This document shows positions 1 through 9,449 of a DNA stretch of 64,000 nucleotides, one piece after another (position 1 is the stretch's first letter; each line of letters begins with the position of its first letter). The notes beneath the pieces are model-generated. The model ran no database searches, was not told where the DNA came from, and saw only the letters and a list, made by a program, of their open reading frames with translations. The stretch comes from JAYRSJ01 sp041920215 (GTDB lineage: Bacteria; Pseudomonadota; Gammaproteobacteria; Burkholderiales; Burkholderiaceae_C), in the NCBI GenBank assembly GCA_041920215.1, contig JAYRSJ010000003.1:202632-266631 (forward strand). Reading direction: 5' to 3'. The position numbers and the translations under genes were made by a program.

Positions 1-653
1 CTCAGATCCTGGTGCAGCAGCGTGCCGGGGGGCGAGCGGAAGCCGCGTTCGCGTATCGTCGCCCAGGTCTTGCGCAGATAAGCGATATCGGCCGCCAGCT
101 CCGCGTCGCTGGCGTCCTCCGCATTGGTGCGCAGGATGAAGCCGCCGCCGCCGCCCTCGTCGGCCTTGCCGACCAGGACCTGCATGCGCTGACGCAGCTG
201 CTCGCGGGTCTCGGGCGATCCGATCTTCTGCGAGATGCCGATATGCTCGTCCTGCGGCAGGTGGACCAGCATGCGCCCGGCGATCGAGATCTGGGTCGAC
301 AGCCGCGCGCCCTTGCTGCCTATCGGGTCCTTGATCACCTGCACGGTCAAGGCCTGACCCTCGAACACCAAGCGCTCGATAGGCGTGGCCGCGCCGGCAT
401 CGACGTGATGGCTGCGCGGCGTGCTGCCGTTGACATGCAGATCCGCCACATGCAAAAAGGCCGCCCGCTCCAGGCCAATGTCGATGAAGGCCGACTGCAT
501 GCCCGGCAGCACCCGGGCCACGCGGCCCGAGTACACATTGCCCACCAGGCCGCGCTCCAGGGTGCGCTCGATGTGCAGTTCCTGCACGGCGCCGTTCTCG
601 ACCACGGCCACGCGAGTCTCCTGCGGAGACCAGTTGATCAAAATGTCTTCCAT
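1..653 (-). CDS. rng: Ribonuclease G, N-terminal part (runs off the window)
   Basis: The first 217 codons of RNase G, an endoribonuclease that matures the 5' end of 16S rRNA and decays some mRNAs. The protein opens MEDILINWSPQETRVAV and continues with the RNase E/G S1-like segment (GLVGNVYSGRVARVLPG, then DIGLERAAFLHVADL). The sequence then passes into the following domain (HLPQDEHIGISQKI, LRTNAEDAS). The catalytic DNase I-like domain and zinc link lie beyond position 1. The ATG at 653-651 is the only sensible start. It is the last visible gene of the minus-strand run after maf, with a 124-bp gap that has no obvious terminator. The short N-terminus and lack of an RNase E C-terminal extension in view favour rng over rne, but the C-terminus cannot be seen. 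Confidence 0.9.
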   Translation of the reverse strand, partial: MEDILINWSPQETRVAVVENGAVQELHIERTLERGLVGNVYSGRVARVLPGMQSAFIDIGLERAAFLHVADLHVNGSTPRSHHVDAGAATPIERLVFEGQALTVQVIKDPIGSKGARLSTQISIAGRMLVHLPQDEHIGISQKIGSPETREQLRQRMQVLVGKADEGGGGGFILRTNAEDASDAELAADIAYLRKTWATIRERGFRSPPGTLLHQDL

Positions 654-777
654 AGCTCTCACTCCCGGCGGCCGGCCCCTGCCGGCTGCGCCACAAGCAC
701 TCTCCGCGTATCGCCCTGCCCTGCTGGGCAGACGGTACGGGGACAGGGCTTGCGCCCCCGCCCTGCCGGGCCGCGGC

Positions 778-1377
778 TCAGCAGGCGATGCCGGCGCCGC
801 GCAGCAGCTCGGCCGTCTCGTACAGGGGCAGGCCCATGATGCCTGAATACGAGCCTTCCATGTGCGAGATCCAGGCGGCGATGCGGCCCTGGATGGCATA
901 GGCGCCGGCCTTGCCCATGGGTTCGCCGCTGGCCACATAGGCCTGCAGGACGGCCTCGGGAATCTCGGCAAAACGCACATGGGAGACGCTCACCCGTTGC
1001 GCCTGCGCGCCGCCCCAGGCCAGGCTGACCGCGGTCAGCACCCGGTGGCTGTGGCCGGAAAGCCGGCGCAGCATCGCCAGTGCCTCCTCGGCATCGGCCG
1101 GCTTGCCCAGGATCTCGCGGCCCAGGGCCACGGTGGTGTCCGAGCACAGCAGCGGCAAGGCCGCCAGGCCGCGGCGCTGCAGCCGCGCCCGTGCGGCCGC
1201 CAGCTTGGCCCAGGTGACGCGCCGCACATAGTCATCGGGCAGCTCGCCGGCCAGCGGCTGCTCCAGCGCCTCGGCATCCTCGTCGGCACCGGGCAGCAGG
1301 GTTTCATGGGCAATGCCCAGCTGTTCGAGCAGCTGGCGCCGGCGCGGGCTTTGCGAAGCGAGATAGATCAGGGCCAT
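778..1377 (-). CDS. maf: Maf family nucleoside triphosphate pyrophosphatase
   Basis: A 199-residue Maf/ITPase-fold protein. Known members hydrolyse non-canonical or canonical dTTP/UTP to the monophosphate, acting as a house-cleaning enzyme and division-linked factor. The signature loop SQSPRRRQLLEQLG is at residues 9-22. Further conserved blocks are the CSDTTVALG segment (catalytic Asp), GKPADAEEA, and the C-terminal GKAGAYAIQG and SGIMGLPLYE. The SPRR form of the motif is closer to YhdE-type Maf (dTTP/UTP) than to YceF; that assignment is inferred. Length is normal for the family. It sits directly before rng, a very common pairing in proteobacteria. Confidence 0.93.
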   Translation of the reverse strand: MALIYLASQSPRRRQLLEQLGIAHETLLPGADEDAEALEQPLAGELPDDYVRRVTWAKLAAARARLQRRGLAALPLLCSDTTVALGREILGKPADAEEALAMLRRLSGHSHRVLTAVSLAWGGAQAQRVSVSHVRFAEIPEAVLQAYVASGEPMGKAGAYAIQGRIAAWISHMEGSYSGIMGLPLYETAELLRGAGIAC

Positions 1378-1387
1378 GCGGCCGATG

Positions 1388-2152
1388 CTAGCGCAGCCAG
1401 CGCGCCTCGATGGTGGCCACCGTGCCGTCCCTGTGCAGCGATTCCAGGCCCTGGCGCAGCCGCTCGGCCAGACGCTCCTTGTCGACCAGGGTGCTGGCTC
1501 GCGACAGCACCAGGAAGGCGGGTCGATCGGGGGTCAGCGCCTGCGGCAAGGCCACCAGCTTGTCGGCGAGGCCCAGCTCGCGGGCCAGATAGCGGGTCAC
1601 GACGGCCTGGCCCGAGATGGCATCGACGCGGCCGGCCACCAGCATTCTGAGGCTTTGCTCGGCCGCTGCGGTTTCGGACAGGGCGATGCGCCCGGCCGCC
1701 ACCTCCGCATCGAAAGCCTCGCTGATGAAGAAGCCCCGCACCTTGCCGATGGTCTTGCCGCGCAGCTGCTCCAGGCTGTCGAAGCGGAACTCCCGGCCCA
1801 GGCCGGTGAACAGCACATAGGTGCTGTTGTGCAAGACGCCGGTGAACAGCGCGAAAGCCTCGCGCTCGGGGTTGCGCAGCACCGCCATGCCGGCGTCGAC
1901 CGTGCCCATGCGCACGCTCTCGACCACCCGCTTGAAGGGCATCAACTGGATGTCGAAGGCGATGCCGGTGCGTGCCGAGAGCTCGCGCATGATGTCCACA
2001 TCGATGCCCACCGGCTGGCCGTCACGCAGGAATGAATAGGGCGCGAAGGCATAGTCGCCGACGACCACCAGGCGCTGCGCGAACGCAGGCCGGGCCATCA
2101 GCAGGCCGCACAGCAGGATCAGGAAGTAGGCAAGGGCTCGCCTGAGCAACAT
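1388..2152 (-). CDS. Periplasmic solute-binding protein (SBP_bac_3 type)
   Basis: A 254-residue exported protein of the amino-acid-binding SBP family 3. A typical signal peptide covers residues 1-26 (MLLRRALAYFLILLCGLL, ending ARPAFA-Q). The mature part starts LVVVGDYAFAPYSFLRDG and has the family blocks [43 protein letters not shown] and GRVDAISGQAV. The reading frame is open further upstream, but the ATG at 2152 places the signal peptide at the N-terminus. No transporter permease or ATPase gene is adjacent, so it is either an orphan receptor or feeds a transporter elsewhere; family 3 folds also act as ligand sensors. It separates rlmH from maf, which are usually neighbours, so it looks like a lineage-specific insertion into the housekeeping cluster. 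The ligand cannot be told from sequence. Confidence 0.85.
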   Translation of the reverse strand: MLLRRALAYFLILLCGLLMARPAFAQRLVVVGDYAFAPYSFLRDGQPVGIDVDIMRELSARTGIAFDIQLMPFKRVVESVRMGTVDAGMAVLRNPEREAFALFTGVLHNSTYVLFTGLGREFRFDSLEQLRGKTIGKVRGFFISEAFDAEVAAGRIALSETAAAEQSLRMLVAGRVDAISGQAVVTRYLARELGLADKLVALPQALTPDRPAFLVLSRASTLVDKERLAERLRQGLESLHRDGTVATIEARWLR

Positions 2153-2235
2153 GGCGCAAGGATTGTATGAATCGCAGCACTCCCTGTGCGGGCGGCCGCT
2201 CGTCATGCAAGCTGATGTCTCGCCTAGGCTCAAGT

Positions 2236-2706
2236 CTACTCGCGGTGATAGGGGTGGCCGGCCTGCACCGACCAAGCGCGATAAAGCCCTTCAGCCAGCA
2301 GCACGCGGACAAAGGCGTGCGGCAGGGTCAGGTCGGAGAGGCGCAGCATGTCGTCCGCCGTGGCCTTGAGTTCGGCAGCCAGCCCGTCGGGCCCGCCGAT
2401 GAAGATGGCCACGTCGCGACCATCGTGCTTCCAGCGCTCCAGACGCGCGGCCAGTTGCGCCGTGGTCTGGCGTTCGCCGCGCTCGTCCAGGATGACGCGC
2501 CGCGCACCCTTGGGGCAGACGGCTTCGAGACGCAGGGCTTCGGCGGCCATCATCTGCTCCACCGTCTTGCCGGCCGTGCGCGGCTCAGCCTTGACCGCCT
2601 TGAGCTCCAGCCGCATCTCCGGCGGGAAGCGCTTGGCGAAGTCCTCGTAGGCACTGTCGGCCCAGGCCGGCTGGCGCTGGCCCACCGCCAACAGCAGCAG
2701 GCGCAT
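2236..2706 (-). CDS. rlmH: 23S rRNA (pseudouridine1915-N3)-methyltransferase
   Basis: A 156-residue SPOUT-class methyltransferase that methylates pseudouridine 1915 in helix 69 of 23S rRNA on the 70S ribosome. Length and sequence match RlmH (YbeA) closely: N-terminal [15 protein letters not shown], then [14 protein letters not shown], the SAM-knot segment [11 protein letters not shown], and the C-terminal [18 protein letters not shown] with a YHRE end. Its start codon shares one base with the rsfS stop (TGATG at 2708-2704), so translation is probably coupled. The rsfS-rlmH pair is conserved across bacteria. Confidence 0.97.
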   Translation of the reverse strand: MRLLLLAVGQRQPAWADSAYEDFAKRFPPEMRLELKAVKAEPRTAGKTVEQMMAAEALRLEAVCPKGARRVILDERGERQTTAQLAARLERWKHDGRDVAIFIGGPDGLAAELKATADDMLRLSDLTLPHAFVRVLLAEGLYRAWSVQAGHPYHRE

Positions 2707-3449
2707 CAGCCGCGCGCGATCTTCTTGACGGCCACCTTGGCTGCCGCCTTGGTGGCAAGCGGCTTGCCGGCCGTCTTGCCCGCCGCGCGCTTCACCGCCG
2801 GCTTAGCACTTGGCTTGGCGGCAGGCTTGGCTGCCGTCTTCTTGAGCGCCGGCTTGGCCGCGCCGACCTTGATGGTCTTGGCCGCCGGGGTCTTGCTGCC
2901 CACCGTCTTGGTCGCGACCGACTTGGCCCCGCCCTTCTTGGCGGTCGTCTTGGCGGGTGCCTTGGTCGCGGGCTTGGCGGCAGCCGTCTTCGCCGGCGCG
3001 GCCTTCTTGGCCACGGTCTTGGTCGCCGGCTTCTTCTTGGGGGCGAGCGCCTCGTCAGCCTCGTCCATGTCCTCCGAGGCCTTGACCAGCTTGCGCGGCT
3101 CGTCGCCGCCCATCTTCAGCTTGACCGGCTTGCCGCCCCAGATTTCCTCCAGGTGGTAGTACTCGCGGATGGCCGGCTGCATCACATGGACCACGGCAGC
3201 ACCGCAGTCGACGATGATCCACTCGCCGTTGTCCTCGCCCTCGGTGCGCATCACTTGCAGGCCGCGGCCCTTGACGGTCTCGCGCACGCTGGAGGCCAGC
3301 GCCTTGGTCTGACGGTTGCTGGTGCCCGAGGCGATGATGACGCGCTCGAACAGGGGCGAGAGATGCTCGGTATTGAAGACCACAATGTTCTGGGCCTTCA
3401 CATCTTCGAGTCCATCGACGATGGCGCGTTGCAGTTTACGAATGTCCAT
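2706..3449 (-). CDS. rsfS: Ribosome silencing factor RsfS with a long Lys/Ala-rich tail
   Basis: A 247-residue protein with two parts. Residues 1 to about 118 are a complete RsfS domain, which binds L14 and blocks subunit joining during starvation. Conserved segments are [53 protein letters not shown] in overlapping order. After an acidic linker (DMDEADEAL), residues 136-247 are almost only Lys, Ala, Pro and Thr in AKK/AAKPA-type repeats, like the tail of histone H1 or bacterial AlgP. Classical RsfS is about 105-150 residues, so the tail doubles the protein. It abuts nadD upstream (stop TGA directly before ATG) and overlaps rlmH downstream. The tail may bind nucleic acid; that is inference. 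Confidence 0.95.
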   Translation of the reverse strand: MDIRKLQRAIVDGLEDVKAQNIVVFNTEHLSPLFERVIIASGTSNRQTKALASSVRETVKGRGLQVMRTEGEDNGEWIIVDCGAAVVHVMQPAIREYYHLEEIWGGKPVKLKMGGDEPRKLVKASEDMDEADEALAPKKKPATKTVAKKAAPAKTAAAKPATKAPAKTTAKKGGAKSVATKTVGSKTPAAKTIKVGAAKPALKKTAAKPAAKPSAKPAVKRAAGKTAGKPLATKAAAKVAVKKIARG

Positions 3450-4082
3450 TCAGTTATCGCTCCGTGGACCAGAGGTCCCGTAAAGACGGTGCTGGGCAAT
3501 ATACCCCGCTACCGCGTCGCCCACCATGGGGCGGATGTCCTCGCCACGCGACGCCAGCGCGCGCACCTGGGTGGATGAATAGCTCAGCGCCGGCATGGCG
3601 ATGAGCTGGATTTGATGAGGCTGCCCCTGCAGCTCCGGCGGCGCCTGCACCACCTGCGCATCACGGGCGGCCACCGCCAGCGTGACGCGTTGCAGCAGCG
3701 CCGGCCAGTCGCGCCAGGTATGCAGCCGGGCGTACTGGTCCTGGCCGATCAGCAGGAACAGCTGCTCGCCCGGATGAGCGGCCTGGCGGGCACGCACCGT
3801 GTCTATCGTGTAGCTGGCCCCGTCGCGCTCCAGCTCGCTGTCGTCGACCGCGAAACGCGGTTCGCCGGCAATCATCAGCTCGACCATCGCGCGCCGGTGT
3901 GCCGGCGAAGCCAGGCCACGGCTGGCCTCGCCCTGCAGCTTCTGCCAGGGCCGGCCGGCGGGAAGCCACAGCAGCTGGTCCAGGTCCAGCTGTTGGAGCG
4001 CACATCGCGCCAGGCTCAGATGGGCTTTGTGGACCGGATCGAAGGAGCCGCCGAACAGGCCGACGCGGCGGCTCACAGCCAT
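3450..4082 (-). CDS. nadD: Nicotinate-nucleotide adenylyltransferase
   Basis: A 210-residue NadD that joins nicotinate mononucleotide and ATP to give deamido-NAD in NAD biosynthesis. The nucleotidyltransferase signature [15 protein letters not shown] is at residues 8-22, and the second motif SSTQVRAL (SSTxxR) is near residue 178. The middle segments [17 protein letters not shown] and [14 protein letters not shown] are also typical. Length is normal. The start overlaps the end of hemF by 10 bp and the stop abuts the rsfS start, so it belongs to one transcription unit with them. The nadD-rsfS-rlmH order is widely conserved. Confidence 0.96.
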   Translation of the reverse strand: MAVSRRVGLFGGSFDPVHKAHLSLARCALQQLDLDQLLWLPAGRPWQKLQGEASRGLASPAHRRAMVELMIAGEPRFAVDDSELERDGASYTIDTVRARQAAHPGEQLFLLIGQDQYARLHTWRDWPALLQRVTLAVAARDAQVVQAPPELQGQPHQIQLIAMPALSYSSTQVRALASRGEDIRPMVGDAVAGYIAQHRLYGTSGPRSDN

Positions 4083-5020
4083 AGCGGGCTGGCCGCCTCA
4101 TGGGCCCAGTCGCGCGGGCGCAGGAAATCGCTGTAGAGCCTGGCCTCGGGCGTGCCGGTCTCGGGCGCCCATTGATAGCGCCATTTGACCAGCGGCGGCA
4201 TCGACATCAGTATCGACTCGGTACGCCCGCCCGATTGCAGACCGAACAGGGTGCCGCGGTCGAACACCAGGTTGAACTCGACATAGCGGCCGCGCCGGTA
4301 GGCCTGGAAGTCGCGCTCGCGCTCGCCATAGGCATAGCCCTGGCGGCGCTCGACGATCGGCGCATAGGCCGGGATGAAGGCATCGCCGACCGAGCGCAGC
4401 AGCGCGAAGGCCGCATCGAAACCGCCCTCGGCCTCCGGCAGCGAGAAATCGTCGAAGAAGATGCCGCCGATGCCGCGCGGCTCGCTGCGGTGCTTCAGGA
4501 AGAAATACTCGTCGCACCACTGCTTGAAGCGCGGATAAAGGGCCTCACCATGCGGGTCCAGCGCCGCCTTGCAGCTGCGGTGGAAATGCTGGGCGTCGCG
4601 CTCATAGCCGTAGTAGGGCGTCAGATCCATGCCGCCGCCGAACCAAACGACCGGTGCGCGCCCGACTGGCAGCGCAGCGAACATGCGCACGTTCATGTGC
4701 ACCGTGGGCACGAAGGGGTTGTGCGGGTGCAGCACCAGGGACACGCCCATGGCCTCGAAGGGCGAGCCCGCCAGCTCGGGCCGGTGCTGGGTGGCCGAGG
4801 GTGGCAAGACCCGGCCCCGCACATGCGAAAAGTTGCAGCCGCCGCGCTCGAAGACGGCGCCGTTCTCGATCAGGCGCGTCAGGCCGTCGCCCTCCAGCCG
4901 GCCGCCGGGCTCGCGCTCCCAGCCATCGCTCAGGAAGGTCTGGCCGTCCAGGCACTCCAGCGTCGTGATGATGCGCTGCTGCAGGTCCAGCAGATAGCCG
5001 CGCACTGCTTCGGTTTGCAT
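4073..5020 (-). CDS. hemF: Oxygen-dependent coproporphyrinogen III oxidase
   Basis: A 315-residue HemF, which converts coproporphyrinogen III to protoporphyrinogen IX using O2 in aerobic haem synthesis. Family blocks are clear: [76 protein letters not shown] and [19 protein letters not shown]. The metal or substrate-binding histidines of HMNVR are present. A GTG at 5029 overlaps the previous stop (GTGA), but the ATG at 5020 has a GAGG-type ribosome site and is preferred. The 3' end overlaps nadD by 10 bp. Confidence 0.96.
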   Translation of the reverse strand: MQTEAVRGYLLDLQQRIITTLECLDGQTFLSDGWEREPGGRLEGDGLTRLIENGAVFERGGCNFSHVRGRVLPPSATQHRPELAGSPFEAMGVSLVLHPHNPFVPTVHMNVRMFAALPVGRAPVVWFGGGMDLTPYYGYERDAQHFHRSCKAALDPHGEALYPRFKQWCDEYFFLKHRSEPRGIGGIFFDDFSLPEAEGGFDAAFALLRSVGDAFIPAYAPIVERRQGYAYGERERDFQAYRRGRYVEFNLVFDRGTLFGLQSGGRTESILMSMPPLVKWRYQWAPETGTPEARLYSDFLRPRDWAHEAASPLWL

Positions 5021-5025
5021 CGCCC

Positions 5026-5616
5026 TCACCTCTTCAGTTCAATCGGGCTAGCCAGCTGCGGCTTCAAGCCCCGGGTGCCGGCCAGGCACTGCGCCATCAG
5101 CGCGAAATCTGCCTCAGCGTCGCCGCTGAGCAGTACGAAGTCCATCAGGCAGACGGTCTTGCTGCCGTAGTCGAAACGCGCCAGTCCGGCCGGCACCCCG
5201 GCCTGCAGGGCCAGCTGGTAGGCGCCGGAACGCCAGCCGCTGCTCAGCGAACGGGTGCCTTCCGGCGCCGCGGCCAGCCAGAAGCGCTCGCCGCGCGCCA
5301 CCGCCTCGCGCATTTCGGCAATCGTGTCGCCCACCAACCCGCGTGGGCTGTCGCGCCGCACCGCCACCCCGCCCAGCCAGCGCAGCCAGCTGCCGAACAG
5401 CGGCAATCGGAACAGGCTGTCCTTGCCCCAGAAACGCAGCTCCAGGCCCAGCGCCCACTTGGACAGCACGCCGAGCACGAAGTCCCAGTTGGAGGTGTGC
5501 GGATAGACCAGGATCACCCCCTGTGCACCCGGCAGGCCCTCGAACTGCAGGCGCCAGCCCGCCAGCCGCAGCAGGCCGCGCGCCAACGCGCTGCCGGCCG
5601 GCTTACTCAGCGCCAC
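5026..5616 (-). CDS. Lysophospholipid acyltransferase family protein
   Basis: A PlsC-like (LPLAT) membrane acyltransferase of about 196 residues, probably acting at the 2-position of a lysophospholipid or a related acceptor. The catalytic HX4D block is [12 protein letters not shown] near residue 38, and the PEGTRS motif is near residue 118, with the usual [14 protein letters not shown] segment between them. The first ATG in this frame would lie far inside purD. The GTG at 5616, just after the purD stop, is the most reasonable start but is not supported by a strong ribosome site. The stop lies next to the hemF start, indicating co-transcription. The exact acyl acceptor cannot be told. Confidence 0.82.
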   Translation of the reverse strand: MALSKPAGSALARGLLRLAGWRLQFEGLPGAQGVILVYPHTSNWDFVLGVLSKWALGLELRFWGKDSLFRLPLFGSWLRWLGGVAVRRDSPRGLVGDTIAEMREAVARGERFWLAAAPEGTRSLSSGWRSGAYQLALQAGVPAGLARFDYGSKTVCLMDFVLLSGDAEADFALMAQCLAGTRGLKPQLASPIELKR

Positions 5617-5669
5617 ATCGCCCAGGCGGCGCGGCAGCAGGTACGCAGGGGATTGAGCGTCTTGCGGAC

Positions 5670-6950
5670 TCAACGCGTGACAGCCCGATGGCCGATGTCG
5701 CGGCGGTATTGCTTGCCGGCAAACTGGATGCTTGACAGGGCCTCGTAGGCGCGCTGCTGGGCCAGGCGCACCGACTCGCCCAGCGCGGTGACGCACAACA
5801 CCCGGCCGCCGGCGGTCTGCAACTGCTCGCCCTGCAGCGCGGTGCCGGCGTGGAAGACCATGCAGTCCTCGCTGTCGGCGGGCAGGCCGCTGATCGCATC
5901 GCCCTTGCGCGGATTCAGCGGATAGCCCTCGGCCGCCATCACCACACCCAGCGCCACGCGCCGGTCCCATTGCAGCTCGACCTGGTCCAGCGTGCCGTCG
6001 GTCGCCTGCATCAGCACCTCGAAGAGATCGCTCTTGAGCCGCATCATGATGGGCTGGGTCTCGGGGTCGCCCATGCGGGTGTTGAACTCCACCGTGCGCG
6101 GCTGCCCATGCTCGTCGATCATCAGCCCGGCATAGAGGAAGCCGGTGAAGGGGATGCCATCTTGGGCCATGCCCTGGATGGTGGGCATGATGATCTCGTG
6201 CATCACCTTGGCATGCACATTGGGGGTGACCACAGGCGCCGGCGAATAGGCGCCCATACCGCCGGTGTTGGGACCCTGGTCGCCGTCCTGCAGGCGCTTG
6301 TGGTCCTGGCTGGTCGCCAGCGAGACCACGTTCCTGCCGTCGCACAGCACGATGAAGCTGGCTTCCTCGCCCTGCATGAACTGCTCGATCACGACCCGGG
6401 CCGTGCCACCGTTGTGCACCACGCCCAGCTTGTTGTCCGCCAGGATCCAGTCGATCGCCTGATGCGCTTCGTCCAACGTCATCGCGACGACCACGCCCTT
6501 GCCGGCGGCCAGGCCATCGGCCTTGATCACGATGGGCGCGCCCTGCGCGTCCACATAGGCATGCGCGGCGGCCGGGTCGTCGAAGGTCGCGTAGGCCGCG
6601 GTCGGGATGCCGTGGCGCTGCATGAAGGCCTTGGCGAAGGCCTTGGAGCTTTCCAGCTGCGCAGCAGCCTGGGTGGGGCCGAAGATGCGCAGCCCGCGGG
6701 CGCGGAACTCGTCCACCACACCGGCCGCCAGCAAGGCCTCGGGACCGACCACGGTCAGATTGATCTTCTGCGCCTCGGCGAAGTCGGCTAGGGCCTTGAC
6801 ATCGCTGAGGGCCACGGTCTTGAAGCGGGCATCGCGGGCGGTGCCGCCATTGCCGGGCGCCACGAACACCTGGGTGACACGCTCGCCCTGGGCAAGCTTC
6901 CAGGCCAGCGCGTGTTCGCGCCCACCGTTGCCAAGCACCAATACTTTCAT
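5670..6950 (-). CDS. purD: Phosphoribosylamine-glycine ligase
   Basis: A 426-residue GAR synthetase, the second step of de novo purine synthesis. It is an ATP-grasp enzyme: N-terminal MKVLVLGNGGREHALAWKL, central ATP-grasp blocks VIKADGLAAGKGVVVA and EEASFIVLCDG, then DHKRLQDGDQGPNTGGMGAYSP in overlapping parts and the C-terminal EFNTRMGDPE. The open frame extends 17 codons upstream, but the ATG at 6950 gives the standard N-terminus. The stop is only about 50 bp before the acyltransferase start. It follows yebC by 10 bp and forms part of the same unit. Confidence 0.97.
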   Translation of the reverse strand: MKVLVLGNGGREHALAWKLAQGERVTQVFVAPGNGGTARDARFKTVALSDVKALADFAEAQKINLTVVGPEALLAAGVVDEFRARGLRIFGPTQAAAQLESSKAFAKAFMQRHGIPTAAYATFDDPAAAHAYVDAQGAPIVIKADGLAAGKGVVVAMTLDEAHQAIDWILADNKLGVVHNGGTARVVIEQFMQGEEASFIVLCDGRNVVSLATSQDHKRLQDGDQGPNTGGMGAYSPAPVVTPNVHAKVMHEIIMPTIQGMAQDGIPFTGFLYAGLMIDEHGQPRTVEFNTRMGDPETQPIMMRLKSDLFEVLMQATDGTLDQVELQWDRRVALGVVMAAEGYPLNPRKGDAISGLPADSEDCMVFHAGTALQGEQLQTAGGRVLCVTALGESVRLAQQRAYEALSSIQFAGKQYRRDIGHRAVTR

Positions 6951-6960
6951 CTGCCGACCT

Positions 6961-7686
6961 TCACTCGTTGATGCTGGCGTTGTGATAGACGGCCTGGACA
7001 TCGTCCAGATCCTCGATAACGTCCAGCAGCTTCTGCATGCGCTGGCCGTCCTCGCCGCTGAGCTCGATGGTGTTCTCGGCCCGCATCGTCACCTCGGCGA
7101 TCTCCGGCTTCAGACCGGCAGCCTCCAGCGCGTTCCTGACCGCCTCGAACTCGCCCGGCGCGGTCAGCACCTCGATGGCGCCGTCCTCGTCGGTCAGCAC
7201 ATCGTCGGCACCGGCCTCCAGGGCCACTTCCATCACCCGGTCTTCCGAGGTGCCGGGCGCAAAGACCAGCTGGCCGCAATGCTTGAACTGGAAGGCCACC
7301 GAGCCATCGGTGCCCATATTGCCACCGTACTTGCTGAAGGCATGCCGCACCTCGGCCACCGTGCGCACCCGGTTGTCGGTCATCGTGTCGATCATGATGG
7401 CGGCGCCACCGATGCCGTAGCCCTCGTAGCGGATTTCCTCGTAGCTGACGCCATCGAGGTTGCCGGTGGCCTTGTCGACATTGCGCTTGATATTGTCAGC
7501 CGGCATATTGGCCGCCTTGGCCTTGTCTATCGCCAGCCGCAGCCGCGGATTCATCGCGATATCGCCACCACCGGTACGGGCCGCGACGATGATTTCACGC
7601 GTCAGACGGGTCCAGACCTTGCCGCGCTTCTCGTCCTGCCGCCCCTTGCGGTGCTGGATATTGGCCCATTTGGAATGCCCTGCCAT
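6961..7686 (-). CDS. yebC: YebC/PmpR family transcriptional regulator / translation factor
   Basis: A 241-residue YebC family protein. Members have been described as DNA-binding regulators (PmpR) and more recently as factors that relieve ribosome stalling at proline tracts. It starts with the invariant [18 protein letters not shown] and has the three-domain pattern: [28 protein letters not shown] and [18 protein letters not shown]. Length is the family norm. It is the first gene of the long minus-strand cluster, divergent from the HerA-like gene across a 111-bp gap that must hold both promoters. Confidence 0.96.
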   Translation of the reverse strand: MAGHSKWANIQHRKGRQDEKRGKVWTRLTREIIVAARTGGGDIAMNPRLRLAIDKAKAANMPADNIKRNVDKATGNLDGVSYEEIRYEGYGIGGAAIMIDTMTDNRVRTVAEVRHAFSKYGGNMGTDGSVAFQFKHCGQLVFAPGTSEDRVMEVALEAGADDVLTDEDGAIEVLTAPGEFEAVRNALEAAGLKPEIAEVTMRAENTIELSGEDGQRMQKLLDVIEDLDDVQAVYHNASINE

Positions 7687-7797
7687 TGACTTTTCTCCTG
7701 GCGAGCGCGTACCCGGCGCCCAGGGCGCGGTCGGCTCAATATTGTTGGATAGACTGCGATTTTAGCTTTGCCCCTCAAGCCCCCCCGGAGAGACTGC

Positions 7798-9321
7798 ATG
7801 TCCGAACCGATTCTGCTGGCCCGCAACACCGCTGCCGAATGCCTGATGCTGCCGGCCCTGGCCAACCGCCACGGCCTGATCACCGGCGCCACCGGCACCG
7901 GCAAGACCATCACCCTGCAGTCGCTGGCCGAGAGTCTGTCGGGCATAGGCGTGCCGGTGTTCATGGCCGATGTGAAGGGCGATCTGACCGGCATCTCGCA
8001 GGCCGGCAAGCCCAGCGAGAAACTGCTGGCGGTGCTGAAGGAGCGCGGCATCGAGCCGCCCGCGCCCGTGGCCTGCCCGACCACGCTGTGGGATGTGTTC
8101 GGCGAGCAGGGCCATCCGGTGCGCGCCACCGTGTCGGACATGGGGCCGCTGCTGCTGGCGCGCATGTTGGCGCTCAACGAGACCCAGCAAGGCGTGCTGC
8201 AGCTGGTGTTCAAGATCGCCGACGACGCGGGCATGCTGCTGCTGGACCTGAAGGATCTGCGCGCCATGCTGCAGCATGTGGGCGACAACGCCGCGCAGTT
8301 CACCACCGCCTATGGCAATGTCTCGGCGGCCAGCATCGGCGCGATCCAGCGCGGCCTGCTGCAGATCGAGGAACAGGGCGGCGACAAGTTCTTCGGCGAG
8401 CCCATGCTCAATATCGCCGACTTCATGCAGACCGAGGGCGGCCGCGGCGTGGTCAACATCCTGGCCGCCGACAAGCTGCTCAACGCGCCACGGCTCTATG
8501 CCACCTTCCTGCTGTGGATGCTGTCCGAGTTGTTCGAAAGCCTGCCCGAGGTGGGCGACCTAGACAAGCCGAAGCTGGTGTTCTTTTTCGACGAGGCCCA
8601 TCTGCTGTTCAAGGACGCACCGGCCGCCCTGGTCGAGCGCATCGAGCTGGTGGTGCGTCTGGTGCGCTCCAAGGGCGTGGGCGTCTACTTCGTCACCCAG
8701 AACCCGCTGGACATCCCGGACACGGTGCTGGGCCAGCTGGGCAACCGGGTGCAGCATGCGCTGCGCGCCTTCACCCCGCGCGACCAGAAGGCGGTCAAGG
8801 CGGCGGCCGAGACCATGCGGCCCAAGCCGGGACTGGATATCGGCGCGGCGATCACCGAGCTGGCGGTCGGCGAGGCCCTGGTCAGCCTGCTGGACGAGAA
8901 GGGCCGGCCGGGCATCACCGAGCGTGCCTTCGTGCTGCCGCCGGGCAGCCAGATCGGCCCGATCACGCCCCAGCAGCGCCAGGCCCTGATCCAGGGCTCG
9001 CTGGTGGCCGGTGTCTACGAGAAGCTGGTGGACCGCGAGTCGGCCCATGAGCAGCTCAAGGCACGCGCCGAGCAGGCTACCCCGCCGGCGCGACCGACCG
9101 GCGGCACTGCCGCTGGCGATGCAGCGGCAAGCGCGGGCGGCGGCATGATGGACGGGCTCAAGGATCTGCTCTTCGGCTCGACCGGACCGCGCGGCGGCCG
9201 GCGTGAGGGCTTGGCCGAGGCCGCTGCCAAATCGGCACTGCGCACCATGGGAACGACCGTCGGACGCGAGATCATCCGCGGTGTTCTGGGCAGCATGCTG
9301 GGCGGCGGCAAGCGTCGCTGA
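7798..9321 (+). CDS. HerA-like ATPase, DUF853 (YjgR) family
   Basis: A 507-residue P-loop ATPase of the FtsK/HerA superfamily, DUF853 or YjgR group; the cellular role is not established. Walker A GATGTGKT is at residues 30-37, Walker [11 protein letters not shown] is near residue 262, and the arginine-bearing segment [20 protein letters not shown] follows. After about residue 430 comes an Ala/Gly-rich linker, and the protein ends in [13 protein letters not shown], typical of the family. The ATG at 7798 lies close to a GGAGAG ribosome site; the in-frame ATG 10 codons upstream lacks one. No nuclease (NurA) is beside it, so it is not an obvious HerA-NurA pair. Confidence 0.9.
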   Translation: MSEPILLARNTAAECLMLPALANRHGLITGATGTGKTITLQSLAESLSGIGVPVFMADVKGDLTGISQAGKPSEKLLAVLKERGIEPPAPVACPTTLWDVFGEQGHPVRATVSDMGPLLLARMLALNETQQGVLQLVFKIADDAGMLLLDLKDLRAMLQHVGDNAAQFTTAYGNVSAASIGAIQRGLLQIEEQGGDKFFGEPMLNIADFMQTEGGRGVVNILAADKLLNAPRLYATFLLWMLSELFESLPEVGDLDKPKLVFFFDEAHLLFKDAPAALVERIELVVRLVRSKGVGVYFVTQNPLDIPDTVLGQLGNRVQHALRAFTPRDQKAVKAAAETMRPKPGLDIGAAITELAVGEALVSLLDEKGRPGITERAFVLPPGSQIGPITPQQRQALIQGSLVAGVYEKLVDRESAHEQLKARAEQATPPARPTGGTAAGDAAASAGGGMMDGLKDLLFGSTGPRGGRREGLAEAAAKSALRTMGTTVGREIIRGVLGSMLGGGKRR

Positions 9322-9449
9322 CCGGCTTGAAGCGGTTGACGACGCCGCGCGGCCGCCGCACTGGCGCCGCCTCAGGTGATCTGGCGCCGCCCCGCTGCAG
9401 ATGGTCGCATCGTCAGCCGCCGACTTGGCGGGCAGCGCGATGATGCGGC

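Noticed and set aside
5026..6345. A 439-codon minus-strand frame containing the acyltransferase
   Set aside because: The N-terminal 240 codons overlap purD in another frame and have no protein-like features; only the part from about 5616 is the real gene.
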